Source: Absidia repens
Taxonomy: Eukaryota > Mucoromycota > Mucoromycetes > Mucorales > Cunninghamellaceae
Assembly: GCA_002105175.1 (NCBI GenBank)
Contig: MCGE01000026.1
Span: 493,115 to 557,114, forward strand
DNA length: 64,000 nucleotides
Direction of reading: 5' to 3'
Positions 1 to 11,989 of the stretch are shown piece by piece. Below the pieces are notes generated by a model. That model did no database searches, was not told the origin of the DNA, and saw only the letters and a list, made by a program, of their open reading frames with translations. How positions within the stretch are numbered: position 1 is the stretch's first letter; every line of letters starts with the position of its first letter. A program made the position numbers and the translations under genes.

Positions 1-29
1 ATAATAATAATAATAATAATAATAATAAA
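1..29. repeat. ATA trinucleotide microsatellite
   Basis: About nine to ten perfect ATA/TAA units open the window. No coding role is visible. Confidence 0.95.
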
Positions 30-459
30 GGAGCATTCTATGTAACTTTTTCCGTTAAAAATCAAGGTTCTGACAATGGGAATTTCTCCCTTTGATTTTT
101 GTCCAACTCCCTGTTCCATACATATCAGATGATCTATTCTTTCTCATAATATCCTCACTACACTCAAGCAACCTCTTCCCCCACATATTACAATGCATCC
201 ATTGATAAATAATAGTCATTATAGTAAGTAATTGTAAGTTGTATTTTATTGTAGTCAAAATAAAATAACAAAGTTAACAATAATACTAATAATAGAAAAA
301 AAGATATACAGTAGATATTTGGGGAATAATATATAAATAATACTACTACTAAGTTTTGTTAAAATCAATCTGACCGCTAAAAATTCCTTGTCGCATAGGT
401 ATACCACCATCACTAGTTCATACATTTTGTTCAACACCTAGCTCTAATTTGTAATCTAA

Positions 460-874
460 TCATGATTTGTTTCCTTGATTTCCTGTGATTACGCCAGGTG
501 CTGCTCCAAATACTGCTGTTGATGTCAAGGAATTGTTGATATATTTCTGCAGCATTTGATTTTCAGTCAGTAAAGAGTGATGATCTGCCTTGGCCGAATC
601 CACTCGTGAGATAAGTGCTATTATGCAGAAAAAAAAAGAAAAAAACACCCAGTCCAGTCTTCACTAAGTATTTCTGTTTGTACTGTAGTTCATCTGTTTC
701 CATTTTCCTTTCTTACCTCGCAATTGATCTTGTAGCTCTAAAACATTACTACAAAAATAAAAAACAAGGAAGTGAGTTGGTTGATGGTGTTCATATATAG
801 TTTACTTACTTGACAAGTTCTTCACGGTTGGCATCATCTGTGTTCAAATCCAAGTCATCTTGTGGTTGTGCCAT
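460..874 (-). CDS. SCOC: Short coiled-coil protein, SCOC family
   Basis: I resolve three exons: 874-810, 748-717 (only 32 nt) and 617-460, joined by GT-AG introns that keep one frame and give 84 residues. The middle exon supplies NNVLELQDQLR, followed by a heptad-like helix and the diagnostic stretch ENQMLQKYINN, then a short Gly/Ala/Pro tail. This matches the conserved C-terminal coiled coil of animal SCOC, where the equivalent motifs are VLELQ and ENQVLGQYIENL. Known SCOC proteins are small homo-oligomeric Golgi/endosome adaptors that bind Arl1/Arl8-type GTPases and autophagy factors; the same role here is inferred. The acidic N-terminus (MAQPQDDLDLN) is typical. The start is the only ATG that opens the coiled coil. 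A tRNA gene lies 100 bp upstream. Confidence 0.88.
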
Positions 875-974
875 AATTGTAAAACTAAATGGATGAAAGG
901 ATCTGACCAAAAAAAAACAAGAACAAAGAAGAAAAAAAAGAACTCCGTCGAATTGGGATGTTGAGCAAAAGATT

Positions 975-1056
975 GACAAGAGTGGGATTTGAACCCACGC
1001 CTCCGAAGAGATCACGGCCTTAACGTGACGCCTTAGACCAACTCGGCCATCTTGCC
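975..1056 (-). tRNA. tRNA-Leu (anticodon AAG)
   Basis: The minus strand folds as an 82-nt class II tRNA. A 7-bp acceptor stem joins GGCAAGA to TCTTGTC (one G-U pair). The D arm is GCCGAGTTGGTCTAAGGC. A TCACG/CGTGA anticodon stem has the loop TTAAGGC, so the anticodon is AAG. A short variable arm (TCTCTTCGGAG) is followed by the T arm GTGGG-TTCAAAT-CCCAC, which contains the B box. No intron is present after the anticodon. CCA is not encoded, as usual in eukaryotes. Confidence 0.96.
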
Positions 1057-1120
1057 TTAACTGAAAGGAGAACTGGCCACTTCTATAAAAGACCAACTGG
1101 AAATAATTCACGTGTCCCAT

Positions 1121-2090
1121 TTATCGTCATTTCATTGGTTGAAATGGACATACTGTTTAGCCGGATGGTCATATTCACTGCCTGACTTGGCCAACATCAT
1201 GGTCAAATACTTGTTTGTATCGATCCTGACATCAATTATTAATTATTTAATTATCCCATAGATATGAGCACCAACACATATGAAGCACATCAACTACATG
1301 GCTTTCTTGCATGTACAGAAAAGTACTCACAGAAACACACCTACATATTTGCTATAATCTAGGTATGTTGTAATAAATTTGGCGTTCATATTATTTATTC
1401 AAAAAAACAAAAAGTACCCTATTTAGCTATTTGAAAGATAATTTAAGCTATACGAGATGTCCCTTTCTATTATGTCTTATTAGTTTTGTTAGTCGACGAT
1501 GGAGTGCATACGTAAGATAAAACTTTTTCATTGGTAGTGATGTCAAAGGAGGTACTCGATGTACTGATCGCCCCTTTAATGCAATACGCAAGGTAAATAC
1601 ATACAGTTCCTTGGGTTAAAAAAAAAAAAAAAAAAAAAGGAAATAGAAGCATTGTGCACCCTGAAAACGACTACTTGGTAATAGGGTATGATTCTCCTAC
1701 TTCTTTATTCCCCCTTTCGTCGACACTTCTGTGTATTGCAGTACGTTGGGACCTTTATCTTTACCAAGGTAAATAAAAAAAAAAGCATAATAGTATAGTT
1801 ATGTGTGTGTGCGTGGAATATAAATGAATGTGAGCAGATCAGTTTTTTGTGGAAGGGCACTTCATGCTTTTTTTTAGTGTTTGAAATGCCGACAATTTTG
1901 CTACTTTTTTTTTTTATCTGGAGTCTCGATTTTGAATTATTTATTTCTTTTCCTTCTTTACAACTATCCAATTTAAAAGCAGCAAACTTTTTCTTTTTTT
2001 TTTTGACCAACATTATGTCGTTTGTTTTACACCAACACATACTGCTATCTACTTTTTCTAATGTTTGAATGACTATTGTTCCTACTTTGT
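1121..2090. other. Intergenic, homopolymer-rich, no gene seen
   Basis: AT-rich DNA with A or T runs of 8-19 nt near 1619-1638, 1775, 1870, 1905 and 1993. Short open stretches here are built from these runs and lack recognisable motifs. Confidence 0.6.
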
Positions 2091-3800
2091 ATCCACGATA
2101 CCCCGCCTCCTGACTTTCTTCTGGTGGTAACAGATGAACACATTCGAGTATTCAAATATGAAACGACGGAATCAACAATTATCGTTTTTGAACATGGGAT
2201 ATGATGTGTCACTCCTTGATCCTTCTAGATACTGTTGCTCCCCTTCCAAACACTAATACAACACTAGTACCACCACTTCTTACGGATGACCAATACCAAC
2301 AACTATCAGCATTTGTTTTTGACTAGGAATTCCTTCCCTTCATTTATCACTACATGCTCATCTTTAGCGCGAAAGGGACTGTGGAATATTTTTGGCTGGA
2401 AGGACTTCAGACAAAATACATCACTACTCAAGCGTAAGTATCCCTGATATATCGTATGCGTCTACATATTGACTAATCAACACGTTTTTCTTTGACTCAA
2501 GCATTAAGGATTGATCGCGAAGGCAGTGACCCTTGTATCATCGGACAAAGTGATGATCGTGGTGGTGCTATGTGAAATCAGACATACTTTTTTCGTGTGA
2601 AAAATTCAAGTAAAGGTAGACACCCCATTCATCCAAGGTAAGATACCCCTACCACTCTCCTTTCAAAGAAAAAACCAACACAGAAAACTCACATCTTGTT
2701 TAGACCTTGGCGATAGAAAAAATAAACGACGACCATGCTTTCCTGGGTAAGATCAAAGTACCTATAATTATATACATGTAAAACTCATCAACTTCCATTT
2801 TATGGTGTTTTTTTATTAGATATATTATTTGACCGAGCTTATGGTGGGAGGCCCCAACACTAATTTTGACTTACTGTCGAAGGAAAATACCATACCGGAG
2901 TACCATCAATTTATCATCACCTGTTGACTGGAACATCATATGTAGCAGGGGGCGAATGGATATTATATATGACGGGTCAATGGACAGCATACCAACGAAA
3001 TCATGACGAAAGACAGTCAAATAGTGTTCCGATGGCATTTATGGAATCATCAACTATCAACGACGTCAACGAGTGGAATCATTGTGACATTTACCGAGAC
3101 ATATGATCGACATGCGGCGTTTGACCGCTGGTTCTTCCCACCCCCACCAAACCTGTCATCAACCTGAAATGGCTAGACAAACGAAGATCATGGCAATTTA
3201 TCGTATAGCGAACGATAACGACGATAAAAGCGATCGACACCTACCATCTCTCCTCCTGGGCGAAACAAAACTGTCGACAAAACAAAGGAGAACGATTGAC
3301 GTACCGGTGATAGCCATGGTGGTGACTTTTTTTTTTTTTTTTTTCTCGGCAACCTCCTTTTACTCACTCTGTCACGTTTATAAATGGTAGACAACCGATG
3401 AATGATTTATTTTGCTACTCCTGGTAATGGTGGTGACATGTATGGGCGCTTCCTTTTCTAGGCAAGGCACACACGCCCCACTCCTTTGCCGCCTTCTTCC
3501 ATTAGTTCGGTATCAGGTAATTATTTCTCCTCTGTACAACAGCTTCAAAAAAAAAGTAATACTAAATGTCTCCTTTCTTATATATACTTAAACTAGCATT
3601 AGTGGCTTGGTACAGGATCGTGAACCAGGATTTGCATAAAAAGAAAAGGCGTGATTGGTGCTAATGGTTCAACAAATAACTCTGGTTTACGGTTGGCGAA
3701 CGTCTGATACAACAAATATGGAAATAGCCATTCAACATCTGCCAATGGTGCAACAACAGCAGACAACATGAACGATTGACAATGTATCTTTGACATGGGG
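2090..3800 (+). pseudogene. Possible decayed multi-exon coding region
   Basis: Several blocks read like exons on the plus strand, for example WLEGLQTKYITTQ followed by a GTAAGT donor near 2440 and an AG acceptor near 2500. Further on are RIDREGSDPCIIGQSDDRGG (about 2511-2572), GEWILYMTGQWTAYQRNH (about 2950-3006) and VTFTETYDRHAAFDRWFF (about 3088-3140). They are separated by in-frame stops and frame changes, so no continuous product can be drawn. QWTAYQRN faintly recalls the WTCYRRNY signature of Ndt80/PhoG DNA-binding domains, but this is one short match. It may be a dead gene or a live gene whose splicing I cannot follow. Confidence 0.3.
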
Positions 3801-4269
3801 ACTAGATAACATTATCTGGAGAACATCTCTTAACAGTTACCAAAAAAGCAAGCGAGGATGTATATGGATGTTGGCGTGTGGATCACTCATTAGTTTATTA
3901 GTCATTGTTTTAGTAGTTTAGTATAGCCATATGTTTATTTACTTCTTTATATCTGTCCAATAAAAAAACATCAATTTTCCCCCTTCCTTTATTATTTTGT
4001 ACCATTTGTCTATGTTCATTGGAAGAGGTGTTTATGTGTGCTATTTTTATATTTATGCATGTCTTTATTGTTTATATGATGGTCATGATGAAGGTAATAC
4101 TAGCGATAATAATAAAATAGTAAATGATCAACCCCTCTTTGTTTTCGGCCATACCTCCCCAACCCCATTTACTTTTGTGTTTCTTTATAATGGCAAAACC
4201 ATACTACCATCTCCTTAAAAAATATATATGTCTCTTCATTTCTTGCATAGCTTTGTTTTTTGTGGAGTG

Positions 4270-4297
4270 AAAAAAAAAAAAAAAAAAAAAAAAAAAA
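4270..4297. repeat. Poly(A) run of 28
   Basis: An uninterrupted run of about 28 A followed by a second A-rich segment (CCACACAC then A9). It lies in the 3,800-4,650 stretch upstream of the next gene, where I otherwise see nothing coding. Confidence 0.9.
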
Positions 4298-4657
4298 CCA
4301 CACACAAAAAAAAAACTGGTTCTCGGTATTATAGGAGACGTTTGACAGAAAGGATTGAAAAAAAACAGCAACTTGATTATGCCTTTCGGGTAGGTTCTGA
4401 AGGGTTCTATTGTGTTTACTATAATTGTTTCCTCGATGTGGTTGTATCATCATTATAGAGAAAGCTTAGGAAAGAAAGAGAAAATAATAATAATAAAAAA
4501 AAAGGAGTAACGGGATCAAGTTGTGTGGCAGCACAGAGAAGAAAGGAGACATTTGATTGCCTTTTCAAGAAAAAGAGTATATAATTTACTCGTATGCCAC
4601 TTTTTCTTTTTATTATTTCATTTTGTTTGTTGTTTTCTTCATTGTTGGAATATAAGA

Positions 4658-5041
4658 ATGCAACGCTACGATAATCGGTCCGGAGGAAATCCATCCAATA
4701 CAACCTTTGCATTAGCTCAGTTTTTGGCAACGACAGGGCCTGATGAGTATGTTAACCACCACCACAATGTTTCTTTTGATTCTCGAAATATAAAATCCAT
4801 TCCATCCAATAAAATCAATCTATTTGAACGTCTGCGGAAAAAAACTAGCCATGCCAATACAAAGTATATTCAACAACAACAGCAACAACACCATCGAAAT
4901 AATAATCAGAACGACAATTCATACTCCGCATGGGCCACTCCTTCATCTTCTCCTTTGAAAGTACCCCATAAAAAATATATTCCGTTAATAGATGATATAA
5001 ATCAACCCAATCTACAAAATATTCATCATCATCATCATCAT

Positions 5042-5073
<32 letters not shown>

Positions 5074-5767
5074 AACTCCCTTTTATGAAACCGAGAATGG
5101 CTCGTTCAATAATAACAATAATAATAATAATAATCATCATCATCACCAGCATAATCAGGTGGGTGAGCCACTACCATCATTTCCGACGCCGCCAGCTTCG
5201 TCTTTGCATGAATCACTGGAAAACCATCAGACGCAGGAACCATCGTCCTCCTCCTCGGCTTCGGAAACATCTTCGACTCCTATTACTCGAAGCAAGACCG
5301 TCACAGCCACAAGGGCTGATCCTTCTACTCATCATAAAAAGAAACCCATCCGAGGACTTCGACACATGCAAGTGCAAACAGATGACGACGATTTCTTTAC
5401 AGCCAATCAAACAAAAGATGAAGAAAATGATCAGCATCCATCTTTCCCTTCACGAGCAGCAGCATTAACAGCAGCAGCAGCAGCAGCAGCAGCATTGTCA
5501 GAGGATGACCAAGCATACCCTGAAGATAAGGATCGATGTGAACTGTGTACTCGCCCCTTCAACCGCAGATATTTGAAGCCCCGACCTCAGGACCGTCGAG
5601 CAAGTTGCCCTGCTGTCTTGGCCTCCGGGGCTAAAATCCAACTGGGCCATGAAGCCACTGTGCTATTGGCTTTAATTGAACAACTGAAACAACAATTAAA
5701 TGAAGAGCAGAAGTCAAGGAAACTTTTGGAAAAAGCCATCCAATCACAATGGTTAGAAAAGAAATAA
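4658..5767 (+). CDS. Low-complexity protein with CxxC motif and C-terminal coiled coil
   Basis: A single-exon reading frame of 369 residues from this ATG. An earlier in-frame ATG at 4523 would add 45 hydrophobic residues translated from an AT-rich leader, so I prefer 4658. From N to C: a short conserved-looking segment TTFALAQFLATTGPDEY; long Gln, His and Asn homopolymers (about residues 75-175); a Ser-rich region; an acidic segment; an Ala run (about 275-283); then DRCELCTRPFNRRY and RRASCPAVL; and finally a predicted coiled coil rich in E, Q, K and L (about 325-369). I do not recognise the family. Composition suggests a nuclear or cytoplasmic regulatory or scaffold protein; this is inference. 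The homopolymer codons are near-pure CAR, CAT, AAT and GCA repeats, so length variation between strains is expected. Confidence 0.75.
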
Positions 5768-5989
5768 AGTTTTTTATTTGAAGTTTTTAACAAATATATC
5801 TTTAAGGATTCGTTTTCTGCAATAAAGTGGTTTTTTTTTTTTTCTCTGTCACAAAATAGTTTTCCCGCACTTTTTTTTTTTTTTTTCTTTTTTCCATCAT
5901 CATTGATACTCCGCATCCAGTGATTTTTCAATTTTTTTTTTTTCTGTTTTTCTTCTTCCTTTTCCCAAATATCATATTCACCGATAGAT

Positions 5990-6130
5990 TCAATGAAGGA
6001 TTGATCAACTTGGATTAGTGGTTAGAACTTGGATCAAGGGCATTTTGAAAAGTGCAATACAAACATGCATGGGGAAGCCCTGTCATTTTGAAATCGCGAT
6101 GGCTGAACATGCTCCATTGTTTTAGTTTCC
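5990..6130 (+). repeat. Dispersed GGGGAAACCC-core repeat, copy 1
   Basis: Contains a diverged core at 6071-6090 (GGGGAAGCCCTGTCATTTTG), preceded by TTGGATTAGTGGTTAGAAC. It belongs to the 15-member family described in the findings. The rest of 5,768-7,630 holds T-runs, a short GGGACT repeat near 6215-6238 and no gene I can support. Confidence 0.75.
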
Positions 6131-7633
6131 CCTTTCATTAGTGTCACTGCTTTGGATAGAACGAAGGAATGGTGGGGAATAGGGATAGCAGTTGGGGGCA
6201 GCGGGATGGTGGAATGGGACTGGGACTGGGACTGGGATGGAACAATGGAATGGGATAAATAGTCTGGGTGATATTGATCTAGTTTACTTCAAAAAATAAA
6301 TAAATAAATATGCTTGGACTTGTCATGCTACCAAAAACATCAAAGGCTTTTATTCATTTTCAAGAAACATTGAAACTACTCTTTGTATATCAGATTTTAG
6401 CGGCCAGTGCAAGAAAATGATTCATGGATCATCACGTTTTCTATTTTTATAGTGTGCTGTGTTGGATGTGGCTGTACAGTACAGGCGAAATTAGCATACA
6501 ACAAAACAACATGACCTTGACCAACTCAGCAAGATTGTTGACAATCAAGACGATATGGAACCATGCTCTCATCACAGCATGTTTCTTCACGCCCAGCAAG
6601 TGCCATTCAATATCAAGCCCCCCCAACCCCTTTCCGTTTTATGTACATCATCACGTAGTTTACTCTTCCTTTTATTTTACATATATCAGTTGTAGTCACT
6701 TATCAGTGCCCTCTAGTTTAGCGTCGCTTTAGATTTCTCTCATCATAATAAATCAGATACTTTGCTTTACATATATCTTGACCCCTTTCATCCATTAAAC
6801 CGTCCGCACCTTGGCCATATTACTAGATTACTTTACCCTCTTTTTTCACAAACGATAAAGATTAGCTAATACTCTTTTTTTCTAATTCTTTTTTGTCTTC
6901 TATACGATTTCTTCCCACATTACTTCAAAATCAAAATCAATGCGTTCCTTTCTTTTTTGGAATAATTCCCAGTCTCTTTGTTTTCTTTGTTCCTCCCCCC
7001 CTTTTGGATTCCCGACATCTGATTTTATTTTAGCGTGACATGGCTTTGTACAACAACAAACATTTTGATCAAAAAAAGTCTTTTTGATTAAGTGTGGTAT
7101 TTTCATATTATGTTACAAAGAGAGAAAGTCTGATTATTATGACAAAGGTAACACACATCATTTTTCATTTTTTTCTCAGCTTGTGTGAATGAACGAATAG
7201 TATGGCTTGAATTAGGAATGGGTCAAACATTAATAAAGGAAAGTAGGGAAAATCATCTCTGTCCAATCATATTTAGTACGGTGTAAAAAAGATCGTATTT
7301 TTCCTTTTAGCTTGAGTGGTACAACAAACAAAAAGAAATCTATCAGCGCAGGGTCATTTGATTCTGAAAGGGAGACTAAAAAAAAAAAAAAAGAGATTGT
7401 AAAACAAGGGAGCACAAAGAGAAACAATAAGGTTTAGAATGGGATGAATATTATTACCCGTCACTAAAAAGCACAATAAGTCTGTGTCTATTTTTATTTT
7501 TTTTGGGGAGGGGAGGGGAGGAGAGGGTGAAGGAAGATCATGCTGGTTTTTCTTTTTCGGAGAAAGATGATTTATCCATCCATCGGACTTGATATTTGTA
7601 CTCCCCCTAGATTTTTTCGCAAAAAAAAAAGTC

Positions 7634-7642
7634 TATATAAAG
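7634..7642 (+). promoter_or_regulatory. TATA-box candidate (TATATAAAG)
   Basis: A strong TATA match 70 bp before the ATG at 7704, a plausible distance for a fungal core promoter. Confidence 0.6.
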
Positions 7643-7703
7643 GGGATGACATATTTTTGTCAAAACTTAAAAAAAAAAAAATTATCCTTCATTTTAATTC
7701 ATT

Positions 7704-8288
7704 ATGTCAGAAACTGCATCCGTTCCTTCAACATCACCATCATCACCTATGAATGAACCTTTGACCAGCACTTGTACTTCTTTAGCGACCTCACCTGAAA
7801 CATCAATGACAATCATCGAAGAAAATGAACCCTCTTCTGCCACCACCGAATTTATTGTGGATGATGCTGAACTATTATCCATTTTGGCAATCAACGATCA
7901 TGCCAATGCTAATGTCAATGCCGATACCATTCAACCTCCGACTGTTGCCGTTCTCGATTGGGAAGATTGGAATCAAGAAGTACCTGAATTCATCAACAAT
8001 AACAAGCGAAAACGAAATGATGATGATAATGATGGTCAGACATCTTTGGGCGATTCTGATGATGATGAAGAAGAATTTAATTTTTTGGACCAATTTGATT
8101 TCGTTGATGTTTCATTTGATTATCCTTCCTTTACCGAATCCAACAAAAAACAAAAAACCAATATCAACTCCACCAATACTACCAACTTTGTCGACGAAAA
8201 TGCGGACGATTTATCCACTTTGCTGAAACAAACAGACTCCTTCATGGCCGAGCTTGATTGTTCTTGGGTCTTGGACATCACCTCATAA
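7704..8288 (+). CDS. Acidic, probably nuclear protein of unknown family
   Basis: An intron-free frame of 194 residues. It begins with a Ser/Thr/Pro-rich segment (about residues 1-45), continues with aliphatic-acidic stretches (EFIVDDAELLSIL, LDWEDWNQEVPEF), then a basic NKRKRN cluster that could be a nuclear localisation signal, then a strongly acidic DSDDDEEEFNFLDQFDFVDV segment with spaced aromatics. The acidic-plus-aromatic pattern resembles transcriptional activation domains, but no DNA-binding domain is present, so it may be a co-regulator. A TATA box 70 bp upstream and balanced codon use support a real gene. I know no named homolog. Confidence 0.72.
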   Translation: MSETASVPSTSPSSPMNEPLTSTCTSLATSPETSMTIIEENEPSSATTEFIVDDAELLSILAINDHANANVNADTIQPPTVAVLDWEDWNQEVPEFINNNKRKRNDDDNDGQTSLGDSDDDEEEFNFLDQFDFVDVSFDYPSFTESNKKQKTNINSTNTTNFVDENADDLSTLLKQTDSFMAELDCSWVLDITS

Positions 8289-8689
8289 TTTGCACAATCA
8301 CAATTTTTTTTTTTTGTACATATTTTCAGAATCCGACACATGGTACATAAAGCGCAGCATTATCGTCACAATCACCCTCATACATACATAGTACATAGCT
8401 CATATAAACGCATATTATACTCTATCCCCCCTTTTTTTCCTTTCACACCCTTTTTTTTTAAAAAAAATTATATATTCCCCTCCGCTTTTATGTCACATTG
8501 CATTTTTTACACCAGTTTAGTACAATAAAAAGAACCCCACCTTCACTTCAAAATAATAAATGACCATTTACAATAACAAGGGACTTTTAGATAATTATCA
8601 TGAAAGACGCTGTTTCAAAAGTACATGCTTCGAAACACCTGATGTAAACATAAAACAAATGAGGTACTGAAAAAAAAATCTTGCGTGTT

Positions 8690-9860
8690 TTTTTTTTTAC
8701 GGTTGTACTTCTACCATTTTGGGATGGGGAGTGTTGTATACCCTCATGGAGTCCACGCTGATGCTATTGTCACAAAAAAAAAGTGAAATTTTATGAAGTG
8801 CTTTCAAAACAAAGATGTCTGGTTCATACCCTTTTATTTGATGAGGTGTGACCCACAGGTAAATAAATTCACACTCAGCATCCCCCTGAATTTCCAATTT
8901 TTTTTCCCCTCTCATCTTTCTTCTTGCTCTCCGCTTTTACAAGAAAAAAAACCCCCCCATATATTTCTTTCAGCTAACAGAACATCAACTTCATTGGTTG
9001 TACCCTCATTGTGGTGCTGGGCATTCTGGACTAGTGGTTAGAACATGAATTAGGGGCATTTCAAAAAAATGCAAAACGAACCATCATGGGGAAACCCTTT
9101 CATTTTGGATTCAGGATTGGAACCGCCATTAGTTGGCTTTTTGGAGTCTTCATTAGCTTAGTTGAGGCTCATGAGGCCAGTGTAAGTTAAAAAAAAAAGA
9201 TGTTGGTCATAATGCTCCATATTGATATGATTTTTTTTTTGTCGGTAGGGATAGACCTTTGCCATTCAGCATACAACCGTTGACAGATACTGAAGAGTTG
9301 ATAAACGCGAAGAATACAGCGGGTACAATTGATGGGGTTTATAGCAAGAAAGAAAAAAGGTATATCCTTAGCCAAATATTGACCATGAACAACAGCTGCC
9401 GACGAATAACATACCTTGGGTTGGAATCAAATGATGTCATTCAATGGACTGGATAGGTAACTAAAAAAAGGAAAACGTAAAAAGTTCGCAATACTAACGT
9501 CTGTCTAATTGATATAGGTTATGACTGGGTACATGACCCTATTGATGATTATAGATTAGGTGTTTGTTTTTTTATATGCAAAGATTGGAACGTTGATGCT
9601 ACTCAGATCCAGGAAAGATTTTTAGGGAATTTTACAAAGACTTCTGAATGTCTCTTCTTCGACCAAGTCTTCTCCTACTAGGTAAAAGGAGAAAAAAAGG
9701 ACGTTCGGTTGTCGGTAAAACTGATATTAATATTATTGAGTTATCTTTCTTTTTATAGCATACCATGTTGACCCCTTGCCAGTGAAGTGAATGCTGCCTA
9801 TGAAAAATGACTTGATCTGGATCAGCTTTGTACAACTATTGATACTCACTCAAGAGGATC
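8690..9860 (+). pseudogene. Possible decayed coding remnant interrupted by a repeat
   Basis: Exon-like islands occur on the plus strand: KDVWFIPFYLMRCDPQ before GTAAAT near 8858; LTEHQLHWLYPHCGAGHSG after an AG near 8972; a 65-codon segment at 9259-9456; and HDPIDDYRLGVCFFICKDW after an AG near 9518. They do not join in one frame without passing stops, and a dispersed-repeat copy sits between them near 9028-9190. I cannot name a family. Chance open stretches remain possible. Confidence 0.25.
9028..9190 (+). repeat. Dispersed GGGGAAACCC-core repeat, copy 2
   Basis: Exact 20-bp core at 9088-9107, preceded by CTGGACTAGTGGTTAGAAC and followed by the family tail (CCATTAGTTGGCTTTTTGG, then ATTAGCTTAGTT). 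Confidence 0.85.
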
Positions 9861-10024
9861 TGGAACCCAGCTCCCATCGCCACATTTGCATTACCCTCTC
9901 CTCCCCACACAGATATTTGACTAGACTTGAATATAATCACTAGCAACCATTTGAAAAGGACTTTGTACATTTTGTAATTATGAAACACCCACAGTTTGTA
10001 GTTATAGAAATGTTCATGCTACCC

Positions 10025-10026
<2 letters not shown>

Positions 10027-10056
<30 letters not shown>
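10027..10056. repeat. Poly(T) run of 30
   Basis: Uninterrupted T tract directly followed by GAATAAAG. No gene is seen around it. Confidence 0.9.
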
Positions 10057-10057
<1 letters not shown>

Positions 10058-10384
10058 AATAAAGACCATTTTATTATCACTCGTACATATATTTTTGCCT
10101 TTGTTTAATGTTGTAATTGTTTAATTTTTTTTTCTTCTTTTGGAGGATGGCCCAGTTCCGCAAAAATGTAAAATAATCTGAATTTCACGTCAAATGCTAA
10201 TGGTATTTAACTTTACTTGGCATGACACATTTGGCCACATAATATGATGGTAAAAATAAAAAGAAACAACTTCATGTGAGACTTATTATTTTTTCATACA
10301 AAACGTTCTTCTGTATTTGGCGTTGGTCTGTTTTGTCTGAGGGGGGGGGTTAAAGGATATGCAAACCAAGATGTGTGGGCAAAA

Positions 10385-10700
10385 ACATCATTTCAAATCC
10401 CGTACACGTGGATTTTTTGTCCCTCTCCATTATGTTTTTTCGTCTCTCTTTCTTTCATTTTCATGTTCTCTTTTTTTTTTTCTTCACCATTCAACTTCTT
10501 TGAGGTTATGTGAACTTGGATTAGTATCAGGACTAGTCTAGAAGGGGGTTCAGCTCAGGGAATACAAGATGCATGGGGAAACCCTTTCATTTTGGATCTA
10601 GGACTTAGGATCTTCATTAGTGGGCTTTTTGTAGCCTTCATCAGCTCAGTTAGTTTTAATCTGTCCATAATTTGTGTATATATCTCTATCAATAATATAT
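10385..10700 (+). repeat. Dispersed GGGGAAACCC-core repeat, copy 3
   Basis: Exact core at 10575-10594. Upstream are the family's CACGTGG-containing 5' part, a pyrimidine tract (10430-10490) and CACCATTCAACTTCTTTG. Downstream is GGATCTAGGA and the TTAGT-rich tail. The stretch 10,700-11,990 has no supported gene; a plus-strand island near 11,030-11,170 reads DQCRYCNCFVSVIPN but has no extension. Confidence 0.85.
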
Positions 10701-11989
10701 GTTTTTTTTTTAATGAAAAATGTCCCATTAGTTTCTTGTATGTCTTGCACCATAGATTCCTTTTTACTGCCATCATTCCTTTTTGATTATTGTTGACTGT
10801 TCTCGTTCTTGAATAATAAAAAATAGCTCTTTGATCCCTCTCATGTATTATACTGTACAGTACCGTATATTAGGTCCCGTTTCACAGCCACTCCTTTATA
10901 TTGGAATTGTCTATACTCTGACTTCTATTAAATCTCTTGTACAATGGACCCCTCTCCATTAGTTTTAGTATCTAACCCATATACTACAATAAAATGTGTC
11001 TTTTTATTAACCGTCCTCTGATCCATCGGATAATGATCAATGTCGCTACTGTAATTGTTTTGTGAGTGTCATACCAAACATTCGCTCTTTAATTCATCCA
11101 CTATGGCTTGTTTAGCCCCGTACCCCAGGAGCTGATTGGCAGACTCTGTGTTCTCTTGATATAAAAATTAGTCATATTCCTGCTCTACCAATGATACAAA
11201 TAAATTCGGTTTGTGCTGTGCGTAAAACTGATGCCATAAATATTTTATTTTTCTCAAACTTATCTATGACTATTTGCGCCACCCTACTAAGATCGTGTGA
11301 GACTGTATGTACTGTGCAGTACAGTAATGTACAAGAAGAACGTTAAGTAAACTTTAAGCGCTCCGATTTTTTTTTTTTATAATCTTTTCAGCCGTCCTGG
11401 CTCAGGATACTCCTATTTTGCAACCCAATTATAAAAAAAAAGAATTATGTGGGATGCAAACATTCGCACGTTCAGAAAATTGGTCTGCTGGGTGTCGTTG
11501 AATAGGTTAACTGAACCAGGTCGAATCGCACTCCCTTTTTTCAGCAAACGGTTTGATAATTGATATAAATGGTAGAACAGGAATAGCACCGCTTTGCATT
11601 TCATGACATTTAAACCTGTGAATCGATCACTCAGTGGGGATAATGGCTTATAGCCATTGATACTGGTGCATTAGTATGCATACTGGGGCAACCAATAAAA
11701 AAAAAAAAAGACTCAAAATGGTGTTTTTTTATTATGAGAATGTGTTATCTGGAAAGTAGAGGAAAATGATCTACAGTGCAATAGTGACAGCCCCGCCCAC
11801 GGCATAGCCTAAATCCATTAATAGAGTTGGTCAGCTACGAATCAGGTCATAATTGATATTAAGTGACCAAGGACTACCGATCAATAGATGGGACTCAGAG
11901 GAAAACTAAACATAGTAAGTGAGCTATAAGACAAGGACATGATAGGGTGTTCACAAAAAAAAAAAACAAAAAAAAACCAACTACAATAT

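Noticed and set aside
11413..11604. 63-codon minus frame and plus-strand island (LTEPGRIALPFFSKRFD)
   Set aside because: Vaguely suggestive of a transposon protein fragment, but no catalytic motif or extension is visible in either strand.
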